Shown in pieces: positions 37,681 to 46,637 of a DNA stretch of 64,000 nucleotides. The notes under the pieces were generated by a model. It was not told the origin of the DNA, did not search any database, and worked only from the letters and a program-made list of their open reading frames with translations. The first letter of the stretch is position 1; each line of letters begins with the position of its first letter. Source of the stretch: Anopheles merus (lineage: Eukaryota > Arthropoda > Insecta > Diptera > Culicidae); the NCBI RefSeq assembly GCF_017562075.2, contig NC_054082.1, positions 45,343,832 to 45,407,831 of the forward strand, written 5' to 3'. Position numbers and translations under genes: made by a program.

Positions 37681-37866
37681 GTTGATTGCGATTTTCGGTC
37701 AAGCCCTGCGGGTACCACTAATCGGTTAAGTTATCAGTGACTTATTGATTAACCGCAACAGGATAATCAGTCCTACATTTGGAAAGCACGGTCCATATGG
37801 GGCTTGAAAACATGATGAGTACTATATGTTGTTAAGACGCATGACGACTGTACTATGGAAGCAGAC
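37681..37866 (-). mobile_element. Degraded SINE200-like remnant, duplication copy 2
   Basis: Paralogous to 32315-32500, same orientation and same order of conserved SINE blocks, with several further substitutions. It was duplicated with the kinesin 3' region and was not inserted independently. Confidence 0.75.
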
Positions 37867-38034
37867 CAAATAATACTAAAATCAAGTTAATTTAATGAAT
37901 ATTAAAGAACAGCCAATTGTCAAGGGAAGATACTGAATCTTCTATTTATGTGTGGGACATTCCATAATTACTATCTCGTACGAGCTTAAATGCATTAAAT
38001 CTTCCTAGCTTAACCGAACAAAGACTGTCCCAAC

Positions 38035-38837
38035 TGAGTGTGTGAATGGCAGGACCTGCTAGCACGCTCCAAAACGATTGGAACTCTCAAAGACCGAAAA
38101 TAGATTTTCTCAATCGATGTCGACCCCCATGCAGAGAGCACTTATGAATCGTTTCTGTCGGTCCAATCGGTCATACAATAGGGTCATGGTTTGCGTGACT
38201 GACCCTAGCTTTGTCTGCCGTGCCGAGGGGTGCGACGAATAACAACCCCACCTTATTGTCTTAACCGGTCGTCCTGGTCCGGTGAACTTGCACGTGCGTT
38301 CGTCGTGTCCTCGTTCGGTAGCGAGAGTGTTGCGTGTTTGATCCTTACCTCCCCTGCGTGTACACGTTCAAATTATCATTTTTCAAGGATAAATTCTTGC
38401 ATTTTATGTTTTGTCCGGAACTTCGTAACGACGACCCCTTTCGCCTGGTTCCGGTTCCATCGCTGTTTGGTTCGTCCGTTGCCTCGTTGGAGACAGGGGT
38501 GGTGTGTGGGTCCGTAATGTGTTGTCCTGTTTATAACTTTGTTTATTTCCCACAAGTCGAGGCAAGCTATTATTGATTTTCTTCAACTTTGCGGTATTGT
38601 TCGCGTTTTTCTTCACCCTAGCAGCAGCTGGTTTTGTTTGTTGACTGCTTCCCACGTTCACAGGACAGGCACAGCGACAAACAAAAGCTGCAGATGCACC
38701 CGTGAGCTGTTCGAAACCGTTGCCAGTGGGTGATTTGAAATTGATTGGCCATTACACCATCGTTTGCTTTTGTTGGCTGTGAAGTATCAGTAAATTGCAG
38801 GAGTCGTACAGAGGTACTGGCTGGAAGGAACTGCACA
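38035..38837. other. Unique spacer and 5' region of the coiled-coil gene
   Basis: Single-copy DNA between the end of the duplication and the ATG at 38838. It must include the promoter and 5' UTR of the next gene. Open frames at 38230-38576 overlap in two frames and are not convincing. I see no clear TATA box. Confidence 0.5.
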
Positions 38838-41712
38838 ATGTATTCTAGCACCGTTTCGGACGGCAGTGGAGCATTGTTCCATTGTTCGGAACTGACGCCA
38901 CGTGCACCCTATCGGAGAGAGTTTGACGAGATGGAAGCTCGCATCCGGAAGTGGTAAGTAGCAGCAATCTGGCAGCCTGTTAATGCTAATACAACTGCAT
39001 GGTAATGTAAACGAATCTACCGCCGGCAGTGAGCGACAGCGGGCAGAATTGGAAAGACAGTTTGAGGAGCTAATGCGCGAACGGACCGAATGCGAAAAGG
39101 CTACGGTGCGGGCGATGAAGCAACGACAACGACGTCAGCAGGAGGCAGAAAGGCAGCGAGCCGAGCGGAACGAGAGCATTCTTCGAATGTTGAATAAGAT
39201 CGATCAACAGGCGGCTTCGCTGGCGGCGAAAACGGATCGATTGAAGATGTTAAAGGTAGATTGGGTGAGGGATTGCCAAGCAATAACCGTTTCACAACCA
39301 TCTGTTTTTCCCTTCTTGTTCAAACAGACACAGTACGAAATGTATCTGATGCGTACCTGGTCGACATCTTCTGGACTGGCATTACCGGCCGCTTACGGTG
39401 TTCCGATGATAACGGCTCCTCCAGCAATGCTTACGCCACTGCCCCAAAGTCCAGCAAAATCATCAACGAAATCAGAATTTGTCCAATACCTGTCCGACCT
39501 GACGCATCTGCAAACGGCCAACGTAAACTCAATTCCACCGCCGATGGCTTTGAGTAACTACCTTGCATCACAACAGAAACCGTACGGAATGGCATCTACC
39601 TATGCAGCGTCACTAGAGCGTCCATATTCTAGAGCGTATACTAGTAGTGCCCCAATTGAGAATGACTGTTTGATGGTGAATAGTGGAGCCGGAACGTCCC
39701 AAAGCACCACCGTCGGTGGTATACAGCCGAAAAAGTTCACAATGTCCAACGAAGACTTTATTCGCTACATCGACAGTGAGGTACTGAAGGAACCAATACC
39801 GACGGTTAGCATCGTTGCACCTTCGCCCTTTGAATCGGATCAGGTGAAACAGTCTGGTGGAGCATATCTTGAAGATGCCACTATGAGTGAAGATGAACCG
39901 GTAAGGGAAGTGGCGAATAAGTTGGAAGAATTCAGCATTTTGGTAGATCCAGACATTAGGAAGGATATAACGGAGGAGCATCATAAAGAGGACATTAAGG
40001 TGGTGACAGAGATGATTGAAAGAGGTAAGAAGCTTGAAGATTTTTTAAAAGACGAATCATAAGTAATAACAGCTTTTTATTGTTCTGTTATTTCAGATCA
40101 TCAAAATATGAAAACTCCTGAAACAATTCAACTAGAGAAAAGATCTATGGAATTACCTACATTGGTTGAATCTGTTAAGGACGACAATGAAACGAATGTA
40201 GATATTGATTTCAATGCGGGAAACAAAACATTAGATGATAAGCCAGATGATCGTACACATAACGATATTCAGGAGATACTTCAGGATTCTACAGCACCAC
40301 CTGATAATGACGCTGTAGTTAATGAAACTGCAAATGAAGACTATCATCAGACAATTAATCAGGAAGAGTACAATGATACAAATTTCGAAGCAGAGGTTGT
40401 ACCAGCGAATACCAATGTGGATTATGATGAAACAACTCCTGCTACAGATCAGCATTTGTACACTACTGAGCAAACAGAACCCGTACCATACGACAATCTA
40501 CAGTATGGTGCTTCAAATGAGCCAATATTAAATCCTGAAGAAACTCCTGAAATGGATGCTCAGCAGCTTCCACAACCGGTACAACAGTACGAGTCCAGGA
40601 ATCAACACTGGAACACGGCACGACAAGCGTTACGATCGAAAGCACTTCCAGTGTCAACCTCCAAGCCTCCATCGCCTGAAACGGGTGTGAGTGATCATGT
40701 AGCCCCTGATCTTCAGCAAGGAATGGCCACAACAGAATCACACGCTGAAACATGGAGGATGGATCAAGCAGATGTTCAAGCACCATACGAAAATGCTCAG
40801 CCAAACACTGTCACACAGATTGATGAATCAAATGCTACGTATTCGGAATACGGGGGAGAACCGAGTGATGCTTACTACCAAACGGAACCTGCTGCAACTG
40901 CTGCTGTCCAAGACGGTGGGGAACAAAATCCCTCTTCCACCGATCAAGCATACATTAACGGTGCCATGGGTCAACCAGTAGAGTACCAACACGACGATGG
41001 ACAACAATCAGCTGCCTATCAGTATGGGAACAGTCAGGATCCTGTTGCTTATCAGGAAGGTCAGTATGTCGAAGGAGGAACTGCGGGCGAGTCACAGTAT
41101 CAGTATCAAGAAGGGGTTGACCAAACGGGCAACGTGTATGCGACGCAGGAGCAATATCAGGATCCGAATCAGCAGTATCAGTATGATCAAAATGCACAGT
41201 ACTATAGCGATCAACAAGCTTACGATGCACAGTACTACAACCAAGATCCACAGCAACAGGAACAGCAACAGCAGCAGCAGCAGCAGCAGTATTATATAAA
41301 CGAGTCAAACCAACAGCAGATGGATCAAAATCAAGCAGAACAGCTAAAACCGATGGAGCAATTTGTTTCTCCAGAACAAAACGACCAACCATACTACCCA
41401 TCTGATGGACAGTACGAACCTAACGCTAAAAATGCTGAACCAACTCAACCAAACCCTCCTGAGGGTGGTGATGTGACGGTCCCCAGCTCCCTAGAACCAC
41501 CATTGGCCAATGCACAAACGGTTGAGACATCGGCCGTTATCGATGCCACGTTGCCGAAAGACAAACAGGAGAAGAAAGCTTCCGACGCTATAGTGCAACA
41601 GGCCACTCTCGAGCAAAAACCCTCCAGAAAAGAAGGAGTCGATCCGGGATCCGATGCGCCAACGCTGAGCACCGTCAACGATGAGAGTGATTTTGATTTC
41701 TCCTCCCAGTGA
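38838..41712 (+). CDS. Uncharacterised coiled-coil, Gln/Tyr-rich protein (884 aa)
   Basis: I do not recognise this protein. Exons: 38838-38953, 39030-39255, 39328-40024 and 40097-41712. Splice sites are canonical and the phases join (AAG-TG|T-GAG and GAA-AGA-G|AT). The N-terminal part (about residues 25-115) is a highly charged coiled coil rich in Arg, Glu and Gln. The middle (about 115-350) has Pro/Ser/Tyr-rich sequence and an acidic block (SNEDFIRYIDSEVL). The C-terminal half is low-complexity: acidic first, then many Tyr-Gln repeats and a Gln run encoded by CAG repeats (41256-41290), ending SDFDFSS-Gln. No signal peptide or membrane segment is visible. Intron 2 (39256-39327, 72 bp) has no in-frame stop, so retention would add 24 residues. 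The next gene starts 260 bp downstream on the same strand. Tyr/Gln-rich tails are common in RNA-binding or condensate-forming proteins, but that function is only a guess. Confidence 0.85.
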
Positions 41713-41972
41713 TAAGCACGCGGGTTGTGTTTGCTCAGAGCTTTAGCCGCTAATTGATGATAGAAACCTATCCTGATTGTTTTGTGCAACAAAGCCCTTG
41801 GTCTATAGAAACATGTGGGCTTTCGTTGGGAGCTCGTGCGCTCAAGTACGTCGTTTCCTTTGCACCCATGATAAAACACTTCAATCTTTAATACGCACCC
41901 TTTGGAGCACGCGCTTTCGCGATCCAACATTTAACGGACGGTTCGCTTTATTACGGCACACTGTTTGGCGGG

Positions 41973-44615
41973 ATGTGTATAGTCATGTTGTGGTTAGTGC
42001 TGTGTTCAGTCTATCTGGTGATCGTTCCGGTTGTAACGGCCAATGGCCGACTACCCAACAACACGCTGCCATTGCATTATGATCTGCACCTAGAGGCGAC
42101 GGGTCTAGGGCTGCACGATTACACCTACCGGGGCAACGTGTCGATACGGATTGCCATCGTTAGTGATACGAACGAAGTGGTTCTACACAATGTCGGCAAT
42201 ACGTTAAAGTCGATTTGCTTACGAAGATGTCGTGATGGGGAAGAAATATCGCACCAGTTACTAGAGAGCGAACCGGCAAGTGAACTGTTGCGCATTCGTA
42301 CCGATCGAATCTTGCGCCGAGCGGATGATCAGGTGATTACGCTTACGATTGTGTTCCACAACACGCTCGGTAAGGATCGGATGGGCTTCTACCGCACGCA
42401 GTACCGTGGGGCCAAGCGCATTCCCATGGCGGTAGCTACGACACACTTTCAGCCGAGCTATGCCCGCCTAGCATTTCCGTGTTTCGATGAGCCGGGCTTT
42501 AAAACCACCTTCCAGATAACGATCGTCGCAAACGGTAGCCATTTGGTAGCTTCCAATGCACCGATCGCAACGGTCACCTGGCTGCAGGACGGTCACAAGG
42601 CGGTACGGTTCGAGCGTACTCCTCCGATGCAAACGTACCTCGTAACGTTTCTGATCGCAAACTTTACGTCCGTCCACACGGCAAGTCCTTCTGGAGTGGA
42701 GATCGGTATACTGGCCCCGCCGAAGGATAAGAAATCGCTCCAATTCAGCCTGCAAGCGGCAACGACACTGCTCTCGAGCTTGGAAGAGTACACCGGACAA
42801 AGCTTGGGCCTGCAGAAGCTAGATCATGTCGCCATTCCACAGTTCGGCAATGCCATGGAAAACTGGGGCCTGGTTGCCTACGATGAGCAGTTTCTGGTGC
42901 TTTCTGCGAAAGCTCACCGTCTGCAGCGCGCCCAAGCAGTGCTAACCATCGGACACGAAACGGCGCACCAGCTGTTTGGCAATCTGGTAGGCCCTGCGTG
43001 GTGGTCCTACCTATGGCTTAGCGAAGGTTTTGCAACCTACTTTGAGCTCCTGCTGGGGGCCGACGCATACCCGGACCTACTACCGCTGGAGGAATCGTTT
43101 GCCGTGCGGCACATGCATCCAGCACTGATGGCGGATGCGTACGAACAGCATCCCCTTACGGTGGAACCACTTTCGGCCAATACGCCCGAAATCGAGACAC
43201 TGTTTGATACGATCACGTACAGCAAGGCGGGCTGCATTCTGAGGATGATTAACTGTTCCATCGGGGAGGCAGCGTTTCAAGCGGGCGTCCAGAACTATCT
43301 CGAACAGCACCGGAATGGTATCGTAACGCCGGAAGATCTGTACGCGAGTTTCTTCGTGCAGCAGCGGAAGGACACACCGACGGTCGAGCAAATGTTCCGC
43401 AGCTGGGTAGACAAACCAGGCTATCCGGTGGTGACGGTTGAGCGTCTGAATGGTTCTTTCGTGCGGTTTCGGCAGCAGCGTTACCACAACCAGGAAGTGA
43501 CCACCCAGGATATTACCTCGCGATGGTTCATACCGATCACGTACTACACCAACAGCAGCCTGGGGCAGTATGAGTATCAGCCTGCGTTTTGGATGAAAGA
43601 AACCGACCAGGAGCTGGTGATCCAACTCGAAATGAACACGCGGGATGTTCTGGTGGTGAATCCCCGCCAGATCGGGTTCTATCGGGTGGAGTACGACGAA
43701 CGAGGTTGGAACAGTATCGTGGACAACCTTACCACCCTACCGTCAATCATGCAGGCAAAGCTGATCGATGACGCGTTCGTGCTGGCACGGGCCGGCCTCG
43801 TCGGGTACGAGCTCTGTTTGGAGATGCTGCAGGAGCTCGCCACAAGCCCCGACCCGGTACCCTGGTTGATTGCGATGGCGGAAGAGAACATTGGCTACCT
43901 GCAGCGGGTCCTGCAGTCGGCAGAGTTTGATCGCTTTTTGACAGGATTTGTGGGCGAAATGTTTGATCTTGCCGGGAACGTGGGTCGCACGTTGCTCCAA
44001 TCTCAAGCGCTGGACGTTGCCTACGATTGGTGGTCTCGCTTAGCAGCAAGCTTTATCGAGAGCAAACGTGAATCCAGCATTCGTCCACGTGCCTGCCTGC
44101 CAACACCCGTGCAGGAGGTAGTGCAAGCATTGGTTTCGCCCGACGATCATGTACGGGAGCGTCTTTTCGCCCGATTAAAGTGTCTGCCGAAACAGTCGAA
44201 CGAACCATCTGTGTTGCTGCTAGCATTGAACCGAATTCGAGCAGCGAATCTGCTTACCCCCGGCAAACTGTTTGCCGTGCTGGAGAGTTTGATTAAATCC
44301 GACCCGGGCCGGTTTCTACCACCGACCGTGCAGTTTCTTTCCAGCATACCGCCGGAGGAGGCCGGCCCGGTAGCGGACCGTTTCCAGCGCTTGTTAAATC
44401 TTATCGTGCACGAGGTCACTGACCGTCGCCAGGCGGCGCAAGTTCGGAAGCTGATGGTGAAAAATTCTTCTATCCTGCCGGCGAACTTCCTGCCGCATGC
44501 CAGCACCGTGATGACGTCAACTATCAGCTGGCACATGAAGCAGGTGCCGAAGTTAAGGGAGTTTGTGCACGATTCCCATATGGCCAGCATTTACGAGCGG
44601 GAAGGGCACCAATAG
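41973..44615 (+). CDS. Secreted M1-family zinc aminopeptidase (aminopeptidase N-like, 880 aa)
   Basis: Zinc exopeptidase that removes N-terminal residues from peptides; insect relatives act in the midgut lumen or at the brush border. The single exon begins MCIVMLWLVLCSVYL, a signal peptide (a second ATG at 41985 would also work). The exopeptidase motif reads NAMEN (about residues 292-296) instead of GAMEN. The zinc site HETAH is at 328-332, with the third ligand Glu 19 residues after the second His in WLSEGFATYFE. The catalytic Tyr lies in TYSKAG (about 416). The ERAP1-like C-terminal half is present. The protein ends EREGHQ with no hydrophobic tail, so it lacks the GPI anchor signal usual in midgut APNs and is probably soluble. 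Family length is normally 850-1000. AATAAA follows at 44815-44820. Confidence 0.93.
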   Translation: MCIVMLWLVLCSVYLVIVPVVTANGRLPNNTLPLHYDLHLEATGLGLHDYTYRGNVSIRIAIVSDTNEVVLHNVGNTLKSICLRRCRDGEEISHQLLESEPASELLRIRTDRILRRADDQVITLTIVFHNTLGKDRMGFYRTQYRGAKRIPMAVATTHFQPSYARLAFPCFDEPGFKTTFQITIVANGSHLVASNAPIATVTWLQDGHKAVRFERTPPMQTYLVTFLIANFTSVHTASPSGVEIGILAPPKDKKSLQFSLQAATTLLSSLEEYTGQSLGLQKLDHVAIPQFGNAMENWGLVAYDEQFLVLSAKAHRLQRAQAVLTIGHETAHQLFGNLVGPAWWSYLWLSEGFATYFELLLGADAYPDLLPLEESFAVRHMHPALMADAYEQHPLTVEPLSANTPEIETLFDTITYSKAGCILRMINCSIGEAAFQAGVQNYLEQHRNGIVTPEDLYASFFVQQRKDTPTVEQMFRSWVDKPGYPVVTVERLNGSFVRFRQQRYHNQEVTTQDITSRWFIPITYYTNSSLGQYEYQPAFWMKETDQELVIQLEMNTRDVLVVNPRQIGFYRVEYDERGWNSIVDNLTTLPSIMQAKLIDDAFVLARAGLVGYELCLEMLQELATSPDPVPWLIAMAEENIGYLQRVLQSAEFDRFLTGFVGEMFDLAGNVGRTLLQSQALDVAYDWWSRLAASFIESKRESSIRPRACLPTPVQEVVQALVSPDDHVRERLFARLKCLPKQSNEPSVLLLALNRIRAANLLTPGKLFAVLESLIKSDPGRFLPPTVQFLSSIPPEEAGPVADRFQRLLNLIVHEVTDRRQAAQVRKLMVKNSSILPANFLPHASTVMTSTISWHMKQVPKLREFVHDSHMASIYEREGHQ

Positions 44616-44814
44616 GACCAGATTTTATGTAGGGTAAGTTGGAAGGTGGGGGGGGGGAGGTATGGGTGGGCAGGTGAATTAATGAAGTGTGTTTTGTGCT
44701 CCTAAAATGGGAATGCTGTGGACAGGGCGCGCTGTAGGGCAGTGCGTACGTGAAATGGGGGAATAGTTTTGTAACACAAACGCGGAAATTATTTGTGTAA
44801 AGCTAAGCGAGTTT

Positions 44815-44820
44815 AATAAA
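44815..44820 (+). terminator. Polyadenylation signal of the aminopeptidase
   Basis: AATAAA about 200 bp after the stop at 44615, followed by a T/G-rich stretch (GTAGGTTTGTTTTG). A second AATAAA lies some 30 bp further on. Confidence 0.75.
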
Positions 44821-45490
44821 GTAGGTTTGTTTTGTTTTTTTTTGTATTCAATAAAATGGATTTAAAAATTTTAATTAAATGAGTTGAACTAAGCTAAAAC
44901 AAAAATTGCACATTTTGTTTCTTTATCTAAAAAAATGTGATTCATTCTGCGAAAGATTTGTCTCATCCTGAGCAGTTATACAATTCCGGTATCCACTGTG
45001 TGTGTGTGGTTTTATTCTTGTTCGGCGCCTTTCGCACCTCCAATTCCGATGGCTAATTTATGTGTACCGTTTCGATTAGCCCGGTGTGTCGCCGTGGGTC
45101 GACCACGGATCCTTATCCTTTCGCACCATTATCGCAAGCAGCAATACAAAACAAAACAAAAAAAAAAATCACACCACATAGGTCACACACCACCATCAAG
45201 GGCTGACCCCGCGTGGGCGGATGGTTTGGTGCCACGTGCATAAAAAAAGGGAAGCAACAGCAAACCACCACCCAACCCCTCTTCTTAACGATCTGCACAC
45301 GGCGAATGATGATCATTACATTAGTCAATAGCAATGGTACACGGACCGGCGGTCTCACCTATGTATGGAAGTGTTTTCGTCGTCATCGGATGTTATTTTC
45401 CAGGAAGTGAGATGATGCATCGACCAGGATCACGGGGGGACTGGCAGAAATGGTGGTCGGACCACGGGGCAGGAAGGATCGGGATTGCAG

Positions 45491-45497
45491 TATAAAA
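45491..45497 (+). promoter_or_regulatory. TATA box of the insulin-like peptide gene
   Basis: TATAAAA at 45491, with a TCATTC initiator-like sequence about 33 bp downstream (near 45524), the normal TATA-to-start spacing. This would give a 5' UTR of about 250 bp before the ATG at 45776. No other TATA box lies between here and the gene. Confidence 0.6.
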
Positions 45498-45775
45498 TCA
45501 GTACGCCCTACCAGTGGACATTCTCATTCGCTGGTGGACCGTAGCCCGTGCCGTGTGCCAGTGCCCAGAAACGTGTGGTTGCGCATTCAAGTGTTCGCGG
45601 TTTAGTGTTGGCGTGCAGGCGTGTAACAATAAAGTTGTGTGTGTGAGAGGAAGAGAGAGATGACCGTGGTAGGGCGTGCTCGTTAAGAGTGGTCGCGGTC
45701 GGTGGTGAACGTTATAAATTGCCGTTGGCGCGTTAAGAAGCGTTCGGGCAAGCAGTGCGGACCAAGCTGGCCAAA

Positions 45776-46252
45776 ATGTGGCTACCGTTGGCGCTGTGCG
45801 TGCTGTTGGAGTTTGCCGACATTGTCAGTGCATCGGGCGGGCTGGACGATGCGCTCGAGGTCACGTTCAGCGAGCGTACCCGGGCCGACTGGGAGAAGGT
45901 GTGGCACCAGGAGAGTCATTCGCGCTGCCGGGAGAAACTGATACGCCATCTGTACTGGGCCTGCGAGAAGGACATTTATCGGATTTCGAGACGCAGCGGC
46001 GATGGCAACGGTAACGCCGGGATGGTGGAAAAGCGTACGAGCATGGTGGACGAGGGCCAGCTCGTGCCGTACCCGTGGGCAATTGATCGCGAGGTGGCGA
46101 ACGCGTTTCTGCGTACCCGGCGCACTGGGAAGCGCCGATCGGGCGGGTCAATTACGGCGGAGTGCTGCACGCGCACCGGCTGCACCTGGGAGGAGTACGC
46201 CGAGTACTGTCCGTCGAACAAACGCTTGAACCAGTACCGGCGTAGGAAGTAA
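45776..46252 (+). CDS. Ilp7: Insulin-like peptide 7 precursor (158 aa)
   Basis: Secreted insulin/relaxin-family hormone; in Drosophila Ilp7 is neuronal and affects egg-laying and feeding physiology. The order is signal peptide (MWLPLALCVLLEFADIVSA), B chain with Cys51 and Cys63 (C-X11-C), a dibasic site (SRRS, about 72-73), C peptide (about 74-117), a GKRR processing site (118-121) and the A chain with Cys130, 131, 136 and 145. The A chain has CC-TRTG-C, four residues between the second and third Cys where vertebrate insulins have three, then the block TWEEYAEYCPSNKR. That block is the hallmark of the DILP7 orthologue group. The numbering of mosquito ILPs differs between species, and the An. 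gambiae orthologue may carry another number. I chose the ATG at 45776 because an upstream in-frame GTG is not a start. Single exon, TATA promoter upstream, AATAAA at 46446. Convergent with ALG8. Confidence 0.92.
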   Translation: MWLPLALCVLLEFADIVSASGGLDDALEVTFSERTRADWEKVWHQESHSRCREKLIRHLYWACEKDIYRISRRSGDGNGNAGMVEKRTSMVDEGQLVPYPWAIDREVANAFLRTRRTGKRRSGGSITAECCTRTGCTWEEYAEYCPSNKRLNQYRRRK

Positions 46253-46445
46253 TAGGCGGTATTGGTGTGCCAACGCGAATGTATCCGTGGTGATGGTGAG
46301 GTCTTTGCCGGTCGTGGATTTGTGACGGAAGGCATGGGATGCAGGTGGAGGTAGAACGGGAAGATTTCTCGGTATTCTTGATCATCGTACGCAGCAGCAT
46401 CGGTTGTATATTGCAGCACATTTTTTGTTTGTATTTGTAATGTGA

Positions 46446-46451
46446 AATAAA
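46446..46451 (+). terminator. Polyadenylation signal of Ilp7
   Basis: AATAAA 194 bp after the Ilp7 stop, in the 385-bp gap between the two convergent coding regions. Confidence 0.75.
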
Positions 46452-46601
46452 GGAATCCGCACTATACAAACAGAAGAAAAATGGTGTTATTACTCAAATG
46501 TAGGATTTTGGCGTGGGTAAAGGTAAGCATTACCATACGGCAGGGTGGAAGTGGATCGTCAGATTATTATTCATCGTACAGCGAATATTTCAGTCATTGG
46601 T

Positions 46602-46607
46602 TTTATT
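46602..46607 (-). terminator. Polyadenylation signal of ALG8
   Basis: Reverse-strand AATAAA 31 bp after the ALG8 stop. The signals of the two convergent genes lie about 150 bp apart and do not overlap. Confidence 0.7.
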
Positions 46608-46637
46608 ATTCAAATTTTCTTTTCACTTATCTACACG

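Larger units (their letters stand above)
32672..38034 (+). repeat. Tandem duplication, copy 2 (~5.36 kb)
   Basis: Direct repeat of 27284-32671 beginning TTTTCATTATCGATCC at 32672. It ends at GACTGTCCCAACT, after which unique sequence (GAGTGTGTGAATGG) starts. It is a little shorter than copy 1 owing to indels in A runs, the GA tract and the distal part. Between 32672 and about 35610 it differs from copy 1 at only two bases. Beyond that it differs at more than forty sites. Confidence 0.95.
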
